From the NCBI GenBank assembly GCA_026874595.1, contig CM049318.1, positions 6,899,741-6,963,740 of the forward strand: DNA of 64,000 nt, in the 5' to 3' direction. The first letter of the stretch is position 1, and the number at the start of each line of letters is the position of its first letter. The notes under the pieces are model-generated. The model was not told where the DNA came from. It saw only the letters and a list, made by a program, of their open reading frames with translations, and did not search any database. Source of the DNA: Sipunculus nudus (Eukaryota > Annelida > Sipuncula > Golfingiida > Sipunculidae). Below are positions 1 through 11,196 of this stretch, in pieces. Made by a program: the position numbers and the translations under genes.

Positions 1-640
1 GCTCAACACTTTAAAATATGATATTTGTCTTATAACTTCTTGTCTTATAAACAATATCACAACTTTTATTATAGAATCAGAAACTACAATAAATTGGCTT
101 TTTCCTGAGTACACTTGACCTCATTCTGTGGTTACAATGGTGACCTATTTTATAGTAAAAGACTTGATAATTTTACCTTAGCTTTTGTAACTTTATCATT
201 TTTTAAGCTAGAGAGGCATCACATTGAGTTCAAGTAGTGTTAAAAGATTATATTTAAGTTTTGCTAAATGACTAGAAACAGTATGAGATTTTGCGAGGCA
301 TCAATTAATGACGCCCGGATGATATGCCACGAATGACATGCCTACATTTTGCAGAAATCATTTTCAGACTGATATATTTTATGTTTTACAATCAAAATCT
401 CAAACTAATTTTTCATTTTTTTTTTTGGTATATGACCATCAGGAGTCGCTGCAAATAAAACACAACAATATATTCATATTGTGCCATATCTCCAAAACTA
501 TAAATGAAATTATAATTTTTATTGTTGCATCTGAAACCAGAATCAATGTCCTTATCTCTGTAGGGACTTGGCCAGATTCTGCCGTAATCATTTGACCTAA
601 TTTAGGGTAAAACTTGTTCAAGTTGGAAATATTTAGATCC
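1..640. other. AT-rich sequence with decayed repeat fragments, no gene
   Basis: No exon-like segment is visible. The stretch around 107-150 (CTTGACCTCATTC, then GGTTAC and GGTGACC) is, read on the minus strand, similar to the AATGAGGTCA...GGTTACC segment of the repeat at 6.07-6.46 kb, so this is probably an old fragment of that family. The short open frames here are AT-rich and have no recognisable domain. Confidence 0.4.
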
Positions 641-905
641 ATCTATCTCATACGCAGGCCCAGGTTTCATGCAATTGCTTTGAAACTTATACTGTTAGTT
701 GATATGTATCATCTCCTAAGGGATTTTCGTTTTTGTCAAGATTAGTCAAAGGTCAAAAGTCAAGGTCATAAACACGCTAAAATGTATTTTCTTCATAATT
801 TAGCCAAAAATGGCCTTATCCACATAAACTGTATCTCATTTCATTCAAAAAACAATCTGGCCTTGACCTACTTTTTCTGTACGTCCATCTGTCAGTCTGT
901 TTTAG
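640..905 (+). repeat. Degenerate dispersed repeat with AGGTCA-type motifs
   Basis: The segment contains CAATTGCTTTGAAACTT near 672, followed by a run of GTCAA/GGTCA motifs at 744-768, and ends with GTCCATCTGTCAGTCTG near 883. This order resembles dispersed repeats that are abundant in molluscan genomes. That assignment is from recall of such repeats rather than a search. No open frame of interest and no clear boundaries are visible. Confidence 0.35.
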
Positions 906-1438
906 TCCTCAATTTTTCAAATTCAAAAAAGCTTCATAAACATAATTTTTCTACTTCCTCCAAAGTATGGGTTATTAATTTAAACATTACAACATGTTCA
1001 CCTATCTGTCAGTCTTTCTTTCTCTTTCAACTTCCGGCAAGCACTCGATATAAGGTCGACTTGTTATTCTTTTTTTGTACTGACCAATCCCGTCAGCTAA
1101 AGAGACGCGGACAATGTACCTGCAGCTTGCTGATCCATGTCGTTTGGTTCACGAACATTGTAAATGATGCCATTATCCTTGGATGATTAATATAATTGAT
1201 GCCAAAGTCGTACTTTTTACTCAGGATCCCCGACCAGCTGGCCACATGTAATGTGCTGTTTTTCCTCCTAATATCTACATGCGTGATTGGTAAATTGCCT
1301 TGTGCTAAAAAAACTGTCAATCAAACAAACATGCAAATGACAAGGTCGGGTGGCTGAAAAAATTCATATTATTTATATTTTATCTCTGGGCTATGCATGC
1401 ATGGTGACTGGGTTTTGAGAGCGATATCAATTTTGATA

Positions 1439-1820
1439 CCTTTGTAGTGTGTGAGGACCACCACATTCACTATTGTTTGGAGCATGGTCATTCACTGAAC
1501 CGTCCTTAATATTAATAACTAAAAGACACATCAGGCAATAATTTTAATCGAGTATAAAGCAAGCAAAAAAAGTACAGACCATATCCATATCGTAAAGTGA
1601 GTGGAGGATGGAGCACATATACTTTATCGTGCGTGAGACCCACCACATTCACTGTTGACTGGAACATGGACATACACTGATCCGTCCTTTATATTAATAA
1701 CTAAAAGGCACGCTTGACAACAAAAAAAAAAAACAGTACAGATCATGTCCTTTTTCTCAGAGTGAGTTAAGGGTGAAACACATATACTTCATCGTGTGTG
1801 AAGCCCATCACTTTCACATA
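1439..1820 (+). repeat. Imperfect tandem repeat, two units plus a partial third
   Basis: Three starts of the form TGTGTGAG/TGCGTGAG followed by CCCATCAC or CCACCACATTCAC occur at about 1439, 1621 and 1786, giving periods of about 182 and 165 bp. Within the first two units the same order recurs: GAACATGG-like, ACTGAACCGTCCTT / ACTGATCCGTCCTT, then ATTAATAACTAAAAG, then GTACAGA. The units have clearly diverged. No coding frame runs through them. It could be a local duplication or the core of a non-autonomous element. Confidence 0.6.
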
Positions 1821-3132
1821 AACTAAACTATTTTGTAATCATTTTATATATTTCATACTATTAAATTTATTTATCACATTATTGACAAAGGTTTTTAGTG
1901 TAAGTGCCATAGTTTTTATTCAGCACATATACATTGTTTATACAGGTACATAATAAAAATGTTATCCTATAGACAGATTGTCTGGACAAGCAATGGGGGT
2001 AGTGTTCATTTGAATCGAATGTTGCTGTATGGTTAGCTTAATGAAGTGTCAGTGTCATTCAGATCCAATGTGTCTGGCTTTTTTTTTATTTATTTTTAAA
2101 CAGAGGTGGGACTGGAATCACCTGAATGGTACCTGTCCTTTTCTGGGAGGATGAAAAGATTCTTGTTGTAAAGACATAAGGATAAGTTCAAGTAATTAAA
2201 GTTAAGTTGATAACACCTGTAATTTCAACTTGTATTACATATATTTCAGCTCAAATATTGACCATGTATAATGTATGTTCTTAAGTAAACCCAAAACACT
2301 TAAGCTCAAATTAATGTTATTAAAGTTAGATTAGAGAAAAATACATTAAATCAACCTCATTTACATATTTAAAAAATAGGAATTTTTCAGCAAGGTTAAA
2401 AGACTTGGAATCATTACTATATCCATGTTATATTAAGATATGCCCAACAATTAGGGTAATTAAATGAATAGGTAATCTTGGATCTTGTTTCCAGGCTGCC
2501 ACTTCGCATCCATCTATTAGCAGGAGGGGTAACAAGTTCCAGGTCAGGCTGGATGGGATGAACATCCTGAGTGAACTCGCTCAAATTTAGTTATGCGGTG
2601 CAGACCAGGTTCTCTAAGACATGTCTGCTAAAACTGCAAATAAATGTAGTAATGGGACACAATATACAGGTTCAAAAGAGTGTCATGTCCTGGGCCACGG
2701 AATTCAAGTTAGTGTGAAAAAAATTAAAAATCTTACAAATAAAATGTAGAGGTACTGCTTCTGTAACTGAGCAGTTCTGTTGTACCATGAAAGAAAGATC
2801 AATAATCTGGGATATGAGGACCCTCGCACCATTGTAATCATCCAGATAAGATGTAGCAATACACTTCACATTCTTTGTAAATAATGCATTGTGTAGATGG
2901 ATGGTTATGATGGATATATCACTTTGTAATGTATATATTAACATCTAAATGGATAAATCAATGTATTAATCAAATCCTTCTAATAAAGTATTTTATAAAA
3001 GGGTATTTCAAAATACCGTTAAAAGAGTATTCGTATTTGAACACTTAAAAACCCTATTAATCCTTATCAAAAAACCTTTTTTTCTAACATTGCATGGTCG
3101 CGATTCACACACTCGAAGTACACACTCGAAGC
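1821..3132. other. Unassigned AT-rich interval
   Basis: Nothing gene-like is supported. There is a short T-rich tract near 2080-2096 and a moderately GC-richer patch at 2500-2600. An acceptor-like CTTGTTTCCAG precedes that patch, but all frames after it close quickly. It is probably intergenic sequence. Confidence 0.4.
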
Positions 3133-3420
3133 AAAAAGGGTTACATGTAGAACCATAAAATGTTCTTTAGAGTGGATCCATTGGGGAACTCTTAGAGGTT
3201 ACAAGTAGAACCCTCTAGTCCGGGTTCTTCATCGAAGCCTCTCCGGGAACCCTAGGGGTTTAATATGTAACCCTTATTATAGGTGCATCTAAGTTACGAT
3301 CAGGGCACGAACCTCAAAGTGCAGATGGAATCTTTTCACTGAGAAAATGGATCCTTCTTGAACCATGGTCCTATACAGAACCATGTGGTTTATTAGAAGA
3401 ACCCACAAGAACCCTTTTTT
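3133..3420. repeat. Short element rich in GGGTTC/AGAACC inverted motifs
   Basis: The left edge reads AAAAAGGGTTACATGTAGAA and the right edge AGAACCCTTTTT, which are inverted relative to each other over AAAAAGGGTT. Inside, GGGTTC, AGAACC and AACCCT motifs alternate in both orientations. This composition is known from short non-autonomous DNA elements in several animal genomes. Target-site duplications are not clear, so the exact ends and superfamily are uncertain. Confidence 0.5.
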
Positions 3421-3544
3421 CTTAGAGAGCACTAGTCTATATCCCAAGGGCTGGGTTCCGTATCTATCACTGATAACATTATTGATATTATTACACTATA
3501 TTGCGAAAACTTGTTAAATGTGGTATACCCGTTTCAAAAGCCTG

Positions 3545-3572
3545 TTTGTGTGTGTGTGTGTCTGTGTGTGTA
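3545..3572 (+). repeat. (TG)n microsatellite
   Basis: An interrupted TG dinucleotide run with one TC interruption, followed by a G-rich patch. The frame reading THTDTHTHK on the minus strand is an artefact of it. Confidence 0.85.
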
Positions 3573-4507
3573 AGGGGGGTGGGGGCGGTGGTTGTAGTCC
3601 CCGTCCCCCTACGCTGCGTCTCTTGTCGAGCTTGAATTGACAAATGTACTGGATTAAGTTTTAACTCTGTCATATTAACCTACACACATTATAAAAAAGA
3701 AGAAATTTGAATAATTATTGTTTTACAAGAAAGTCATGAAAGCAGTGAAAGCTTAAACCAAATAAATCTTAAAGGGATCATAGTTTTATACGATAAAGTC
3801 AAATCTAAGTGATAATAAGAGGCACAGTTTAAAAGATTATTTTCTTATATCGTATTTCTCGTTTGTGATTGGTTCATTTTTTGTCAAAATTTCAAAAAAT
3901 GTTGGAGTGATAGTGGCATTAGAAATAAAAAAAACTCATTCTTTTTTAATATTTGGAGGACCTTTCTATTGCAATGATAACGGAGTCCGGGTTTGAAGAT
4001 TCCCTTAGCATTTTGCTGAGACGGACCGATGATTTAGGGTTGACATATACGACGAGAAACCTCTAAAGGTTACCAGTGTAATCACAGAGGGGCCGATATG
4101 AACACTAATCCGTACGTTAAGAGTGGTGCACGCGACATACCTGTCAGTCAGGTCATGTGACCGGACACCTCCACGGATCAGCGTATGAGATCATTCAGTC
4201 GTTTGTAAAAAAAAAACTAAATAGCCAATACTCTCACTCTGTCGACAACCAGTAACAAGCGAAAAACACAAATTAAATATAGATGGCGTGTAGTAAGCAG
4301 AACGCGCAACAGGTAATAACACACTGCCGGTAAGCTGGCAGGCAAGAGAGGACGCCGTGATGCTAGAGATTACACAAAGAAACTGATACTGGGGATAATC
4401 TGTTCGACGTCGCTTGGCAGGTTCTGTTTCCAAAACAAAGGTCCCTTGTGGAGCAGACAGGAATTGGAACTACCTAGTGAGGGATCTAGGTTGTTATCCT
4501 CGCCAGC
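3573..4507 (+). promoter_or_regulatory. Upstream region of the GPCR exon (5' UTR/promoter presumed)
   Basis: This interval precedes the best-supported exon and must contain its 5' UTR and probably its promoter, or an upstream intron. No convincing TATA box is visible close to the start codon. An E-box/M-box-like TCATGTGA occurs at 4153-4160. G+C content rises from about 4.0 kb towards the exon. The assignment rests on position only. Confidence 0.25.
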
Positions 4508-4859
4508 ATGACCAGTATTGTTAACAGCAGTCAAAGTCTGTTGGAAACAGACGCAGCAAGCCTCACTGCTGTTCCCCATCTCCACCTTAGACACGGTCCT
4601 GCAGTTGGTCGGTCAAGCGTCCACCCCGCGCCGGCTGGAAACCTGGCGTTCTTACAAACTTGGAGTAGTTTATCTTTACCTGTGGAAAATGATGTCCGGC
4701 CGACTGTTTTCACAAAGTTACTAATGAACATGAATTATTCGTGGCCCATGGGCATGAATTTTACGGGAGGCGCTGCCTATGTCAGTCCCTTCGACTTGCT
4801 TCATGTTAAAATTGTCATCATCGTGTTCTATTCCTTGGTGTTTATCGCCTGCTTCTTCG
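4508..4859 (+). CDS. First coding exon of a rhodopsin-family (class A) GPCR, partial
   Basis: The exon encodes 117 residues from ATG 4508. Sequons at N6, N76 and N84 suggest a glycosylated extracellular N-terminus. Residues 100-117 (VKIVIIVFYSLVFIACFF) form a hydrophobic helix fitting TM1. The exon ends at a consensus donor, G|GTAAGT, after one base of a Gly codon (phase 1), where class A receptors usually continue GN in TM1. The upstream ATG has an A at -3. Later in-frame ATGs at 4724, 4730, 4748 and 4754 would give a shorter N-terminus starting around M73-M83, so the true start is open. The N-terminus with several sequons and the helix suggest a peptide receptor, but the subfamily cannot be assigned from one exon. 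Exons for TM2-TM7 were not found in the window. The frame runs only 24 nt past the donor before a stop, supporting splicing. Confidence 0.65.
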
Positions 4860-6045
4860 GTAAGTACACAGTTTTATTTGACTGAGCGACATGTGTTGGT
4901 GATGTTGTACTGTTTGTGTAAAGTATTGATACTAAAATATTGTAAGAATCAAAGCTGTTTAAAAGCAAGCAAAATACGCTGCAGTCAAAATGATTATTGT
5001 AATTTCCACAGTACTTTGGTGCTCTGACAGGCATCGTGGTGTAATTGTTAGGGAAATTGATAACCTGATACAGAGAAAAGCTATTTATTAGAAAACAAGA
5101 ATGATAAACAAATCATACATTTTGGGATTTTTTTTATAAATTTGTCTTCGATGACTTATTAACTGTTTTAAATCATTAAATTCGTGGGGATGGAAATACA
5201 AAAAACAAAGGGATGTTAAATGGGTATGACCAATTTGTGAAAGCCTTTAAGAAAAATAAATTTACAAAATGTAAACTGTTTTAAACGACGTTAAGTCAAG
5301 TAGAAGGAAGAATAGTATACGGGTTTTTGTTTTAAGTTTCATGTATGGGTGTTAACGGACTTAGCTTTTTCAATGTAGACGCGGTTAATAAAGTAGCTCT
5401 CCCTGCGTCTCCCATTTAAAATGAATAGGGAGTACCAGGCTGTGAAACAAACGGTCTGTTCCATTGTTTTATGGCCTGTGGAAAAATAATAGTAGAAAAA
5501 TTAGAAACAATGTTGTTACACTGCACCAAGTAAGTTTCTAAGGTAAGGGTGTGGCCACAATCAGCAGCTTGATTGGCACATCTCATCTGAATTATTATGT
5601 ATCCGGATATCGCCTATATTTCACGTCTTGTGTAAATCTGACGTCGCAAGGTCATGCGTGCATGGTTTAACATTTCGACAAAGGGAAATTCCACCCTCTG
5701 CTTTGGCGTTATCGATTTGTTTCTTATCGAATTCACGCTATTAACATTACGAGATGTGATCTCAGAAACATTATTAATTCTAGACTTAACTATATAAATA
5801 TCTGTAGACATTATGTGATTACTGGATTAATCTGCGTGTTTGTTAATGAACTGTGGGTAATTCCTACCAAGAGAGGTTCTTATATATAACGCTTGTGACG
5901 GATGCAAGAGCTAGTTTATATACGAGTTGTTAGTAAGCATGTATGGTTCATGCGCCGATGTTGACAAACAGAAAATATGATTTTTTTTGTCTATTTGTCA
6001 ACAGGATCAAGGGATTAAATTTAGTTAATAGATGACAATTATATA
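4860..6045 (+). other. Start of a presumed intron of the GPCR gene
   Basis: The interval starts with GTAAGTACA, a strong donor match, and then becomes AT-rich with closed frames. No acceptor followed by a segment resembling TM1-TM2 was recognised. Short open frames here have no membrane or domain pattern. The intron is inferred; its far end is unknown. Confidence 0.45.
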
Positions 6046-6067
6046 TATTGGAAAAGGCCTTTTTTAT

Positions 6068-6462
6068 TCGCCCGTCAAATGACGGGAGTATTATGGTATA
6101 TCTAACGTCCGTCCGTTCGTTAACTTTTAGTGTCGCCGCGATAACTCACGGGGCTTTGATGGATTTTCATGAAATCACCATAACTACTTCCCAACAGATT
6201 ATCTCACCCAAGCTCGATTATGGGCACCATCCCCGCATATTTAATGAGGTCATGGGGTTACCTGGCTACTTTGTGTTGTAACTTAAGAAGAATATGTAGG
6301 ATTTTATCAAACTCATCAGAAATGTTAATCAGTTAAATATATCGCCTAAGTTCGATTCGAAACGCATTATACATATTCACCAATAGAGTTTCTCACCTGT
6401 ATTACCTGCTTATCAAATTTCACGCATATTTAATGAGGTCAGAGGTCACCAGATACACGACG
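6068..6462 (+). repeat. Short dispersed element opening with a CCCGTCA hairpin, with an internal duplication
   Basis: The left part holds CCCGTCAAATGACGGG (6071-6086), a hairpin with perfect 7-bp arms, followed by GTCCGTCCGTTCG. The phrase GCATATTTAATGAGGTCA occurs at about 6235 and again at about 6424, each followed by a GGTTACC/GGTCACC segment, so the body contains two diverged units about 190 bp apart. The right part carries CACGACGGGCCC near 6456. Similar repeats are common in molluscs. The open frame at 6048-6281 runs through the repeat and is not a gene. Confidence 0.55.
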
Positions 6463-6480
6463 GGCCCAATATGCACGTTT

Positions 6481-8337
6481 GCAGTGCTCTTGTTATGATG
6501 TTGTTGTGTCAACTCTTGTCCGTCTTGCCTTGTACTGTATTCTAAGTTCAAACTTGGGATTTTACATTCTCTTACATTGATTAATTTAAAGGATTAAAAT
6601 TCCCATGTGTGTGTAGTCGTACGGCCGGCCTATACCCGATCCCATGACACCCCTGATCAAGCTGTATTGTGTTTCTTGTACAAGGTTACGCTTCAGTAAC
6701 ATGGTTCACCATGTCAGTTTCTTACAATTGCTGGCCCTTATACCTGTTAATGGAGCGGTCTCTAACCGAAGAAGGGAATCGCCCTGCGCCACAATGCTAT
6801 ATATTTCTTCGAATCAAAACTGTATTATGGTGATTCACATTACCTCTAAAATTTAATGGACTGTTCCTTGTTATTCACTCTAATCTACCATAGATTTACA
6901 TCAGAATCCTCTCAAAACATGTTGCGTTGAATTGGCAACAGACAATTATAATTTTGGACTATTATTATACCTTCAAAGATTTATATAAAACGAAAAGTCA
7001 TAGTGTTTGTACAGCAGAGAAGGCGACTCTAAAATATCGATGAGCTTTGAGCTGCTCATGTATATTTGCGCTTTTTATTTATGAGATTCACTTATTTTAT
7101 ATTTTGTCATTATAATTCTGAAATACAAAGATCAATATTTTTTTTTAGAAAATCGTTTCAAATAAAAAGTTTTCCACAAGATCGAGTGGTTCTAGTAAAG
7201 TAACCAAAACGAGTACAAGTATGACCAACATATGGGAAAGGAAAGGCTATTCCAGCGTTTCCCTTATAGCAACCATAAACTACATCTTAAACACAATTTT
7301 TACCCTTTAATATGTTTCAAAAGAATATTCTCAATGTTAGACGCAAGCATAAATATATATGGCAAATATAAATATTTCTGTTAAGGTCAATGTTACACGC
7401 GACTTATATCAAAGTGCCAAACACCAAAATTTAGGTCTCATATATCTTACATATCTATATATGGAAATTTAGTATTACTACCGACATGTTATCAATATAT
7501 TGATCTGTCCCCAATTTCCGTAACTTTAACTAGCTTGGAACAAACTGACGGAATGCGCATGCGTCACAGCGGTAATGATTTACTAGGACTTAAGCCAAGG
7601 TTGTGAATAAAATGAATTTGTAAGACAAGCCATGTTATAAAGGCTTATAGAGGTTATAATTTTTATTCCAAATAAAAAATTTGGGGCAAACTCTTTTTGT
7701 CGGGTGGACTTTTTAAGGTCCCCCAACGTGTTAAACCATCAAAATAGAATTGTTCCCTTCTTTTCTATTTATTTATCGCATTTGCACTTGACCTGCCATA
7801 GGGTTAATTTAAAAATAAATGACCTTTTCTAGGTGACAGATTTGAACATGATATTTATTTTTTTATGTTAGTGTGATGCAAGCGTCTTAATGTCTTATTC
7901 ATTTTTTATGTACAATGCTACATGTGTGCTACCACAACAACGGTTTGCCCAGCTGTGATACCGCATATGTTAGTAAAGTTTTATTTGGACGTCTTGTTGG
8001 CCATACTATAACAGGCGCACTGCACAGAATCTGACTCAGGAGAGTTAGGTTTGTGGGCATTGAAATCCCAGCCCCACAATGCACCAGGATTTCTGAGTAC
8101 ACCAGGGGCGTAGGAAAAAAAATAGTGAAAAGGGCAAAGCAGTCCGTTCATGTGTGTTTGACAAAAATTGTTTTAAGGCAAGTTACATAAACCTAGGCTT
8201 GTTTGTAGTAATGATTTGACGAAAACAGTAATATTGTGCAAATATGCGCGTGTAGAATGTAAACAGAAGAACTTCATAAATATCCTTATTTAATTTATTG
8301 GATAAAAATGGGAGTTAGGTTTTTCCTCATGATCACT
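6481..8337. other. Unassigned interval
   Basis: No exon-like segment is supported. The only notable site is ATGCGCATGCGTCAC at 7553-7567, which matches an NRF-1-type sequence overlapping a CRE half-site and is discussed under findings. A repeat-like patch with G/C-rich blocks lies at 7680-7730. Confidence 0.35.
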
Positions 8338-8360
8338 GGGGGGGGGGGGGGGGGGGGGGG
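8338..8360 (+). repeat. Poly-G tract, 23 G
   Basis: An uninterrupted run of 23 G residues. The length in the real genome is unreliable because such tracts are prone to sequencing and assembly error. Confidence 0.85.
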
Positions 8361-10962
8361 TTAGGCTCGTAAGCATCGTAATATGACGTGTAATTTTCCA
8401 CAGGAATGAAAATTTTATATCAGGTAGAACTACATTGTGTTCTGAAAAGGCTCAATGTTACCATTTTCACTTAAAATATAGCCTGATCGACTGTCAGTTT
8501 TCTGTGTGACGTATAAATCATTTTATTAAACGGTTATTTTTTTTATAATATTCCCGATAGGCCAATTCAGAGAGGGTTACCTATCGTGAAGGACCTCGCT
8601 GCTTGACTTCACCGACCTAGCAAGGCCATTACATGTCTCCTCTGTCTCTGAATCACCTATATAAGTGAATATCAAATATTGCCCTTTGGCCCTAAGTCCT
8701 TATACACTTATTTACGACCCTGATAGGACCGGTAATGGCTTATGACACGAGTCTCCCACGACGTCTCTGCTGGCTTTATTAATATAACCTCTAAATACAG
8801 AATCAACTCTCCAGTTAATCAAAGTATATTGGTTCAAATGGTGTAGCAGAGGTCAGGCATGAACACAGGAAATATTGCCAATTTGGTTCCTGATAATGTC
8901 TAATACATGATAGACTGTGTCTCAATACTCGGTCATATTGATATTTTTATATGAAGTTCGATATGTTAGCACATACGTAACTTCGAAATATACAAATCAC
9001 TAGTGCCCCGATGATATTACATCCTTGCTGAAACGCCAGGCCCAGTTAAAATCGTATTGTTAGCAGTAGTTGTCTTGCTAATAATAACAAATAGCACAAA
9101 CATTAACTTAACAATGGGCCTGATTCTACTTAAACTTATGTTGTATTTAATAAATTTAGTACCACAAACACACCAGTCTAATTAATACATCATTTTTATT
9201 TAATTTGAAATAATTCACTAATTTATTTAATGATGCAAATCATTATTTTTTTAATATACATGGTAAAAATGTATCTAACATAGAAAAGTTGGTAATGACC
9301 ATTACCGAATTGCTCGAGTTTTTTCATATTTGATAAAATAATATATCAGTATTTTATTATATAATAATATATTTATTTATTTAGTGATGTGAATCATTAA
9401 TAATTAATGTAATCAATAATTAATCATGGTATACAAATGTCCTTAGCAACTTTGGCTGTGACGAACAACAAATTGTTCTGTCGGTATTTGTTTTTCATCA
9501 GGGCCGAGACCTTTAAAGGACTGTAATTACCGCCATGATCGTGATGGAGTGAGGGCTTCCAGGTGGGCTTGAGCGGTACACACCTTAATATAGCAAACAC
9601 TTTTTTAATGAAGCAAATACCCCCCTGCCATTCTTTAGAAAAGTGTTTACGACAGGAAGTTTCACTGATTAACTGCAATTTACAGACCGTAATAGTTAAA
9701 AAAAAAGAAAAAGTGTTCATGCTATCCCAGAGGAAGTAAGATCCATTTTCATTATGCCAGGCATCGGGATTTTTTTCAATGATGAACAACCGTGTTAGGC
9801 CAGGGGTACTGGTCATGCAAATTGAATGAAATTAGGGCAACTCTCGAGGGGATACAGAAAAACGTGGACCATACTTATTTGTATTCTTTCTTATGTATAT
9901 TAATGAAAAACAGACTGGAAAAAATGAAATAAAGCGCCTGCATGTGTGTGAAAACATTTCAGCAGAGCTATATATCAAGTAAATCAGATTTCTGTATGTT
10001 ACAGACAAATGTACATTAACCTTCATATAATATCATACCTGTAGCAATAATATAAAATAAGTGATCGGATACAGAGTAATTCTCAAATACAACAGCGTCT
10101 TCTTTCGCCACCATTTAAATAAATGTATAAAAAAAATCTGTGATGATTTATACCTCCACTAGGTAGCGCAATTTGTTCCCACCCTCCCCCGGGTCATTTG
10201 ACTTTTTTTAAATTTTACAACAAAATGTTTGAATGGAATTAAATCAATTTTAGTGTAGGGTTTAAAAATCGTTCAATTAAAAGTTCATATCGAGACATTG
10301 ACGACATTATTAAATAAACAAGCTGTTTGCAAACTCCTAGAAGAGCGCATTAAATGAGTGACCGTTCAATCCAATTAAATTCTATTAATTAAAATTATAA
10401 TAGTCAAGTTTAGTCTATGTCTGGATTAAGAATCTAAAAGATTGAACTGCAGAACTCCGGAAATTCATCTGCACAGTTTCCATTTACAACTGCAGATATA
10501 TGGTTAATTGTATGTTAAAATATACCCTGGTCAAGTAATTACGACTTATAAATCTAACAGCTGCTAAGTAGATAAGCTTATAAAGCATATATAGAATATG
10601 TGAACGGTCTTTGTTTTATTTTAAAGGAATGGTCTGAATATGCAAGTATCTCCCAAAAACAGTTCATTTAACTTTCACACATATTTAAATGTACAGCATA
10701 TGCAAAATTATTTCAATTTAAATGTCTCCATATATATTGGGCTAAAATTCAAAGTGGAAGTTATATCGAGAAAGTTCATATAACAGCAGATATAGCTAAG
10801 TTCAAATATCAGAACGTCCATGATGAATGTATAAACATAGTTGAGACTTGACATGGATGAACTATCTCAAGTCTTCATTTAAAGAGCTGTTGGGAATTCA
10901 AAATGGGTAATTTTTAATTTTCCTAATTGTTGTACGCTCCCAGTGGAGAAAGATAAATCTGA
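8361..10962. other. Unassigned interval with one long minus-strand open frame
   Basis: The only long frame is a 130-codon minus-strand frame at 9424-9816. It contains a hydrophobic patch but no recognised domain, no good splice context, and could be a decayed repeat. Very AT-rich patches lie around 9180-9420. A moderately GC-rich non-coding patch with TCTCCTCTGTCTCTG lies at 8570-8770. No function is assigned. Confidence 0.3.
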
Positions 10963-11196
10963 TAGAATGACGAAAGCCTAAAATTCAGGAAGGCAAGAAT
11001 GACGAAAACCTAAAGGAAAGGCAAGAATGATGAAAACCTAAAGGAAAGGGAAGAATGACGAAAGCCTCAAGGAAAGGCAAGAATGACGAAAGCCTAAAGG
11101 AAAGGCAAGAATGACGAAAGCCTAAAGGAAAGGCAAGAATGACGAAAGCCTAAAGGGAGGGCAAGAATGACGAAAGCCTAAAGGGAAGGCAAGGTT
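10963..11196 (+). repeat. 28-bp minisatellite, about eight units
   Basis: The unit is AAGAATGACGAAAGCCTAAA followed by GGAAAGGC. It recurs about eight times head to tail. The first step is a few bases longer (it carries AATTCAGG), and single-base variants (GATGAAAACC, CCTCAAGG, GGGAGGGC) distinguish units. Units are purine-rich on the plus strand. There are no spacers between units, so this is a tandem repeat and not a CRISPR-like array. Confidence 0.9.

Noticed and set aside
4518-4731. Alternative frames over the GPCR exon, both strands
   Set aside because: They are shadows of the exon. Only the frame from 4508 contains the sequons and a TM helix reaching the splice donor.
9424-9816. 130-codon minus-strand open frame
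   Set aside because: No recognisable domain, no splice context and mixed AT-rich composition; not strong enough to be called a gene. Mentioned only in the interval entry.
10963-11196. CRISPR-like appearance of the 28-bp repeats
   Set aside because: Units are directly adjacent with no unique spacers, and the window is eukaryotic.
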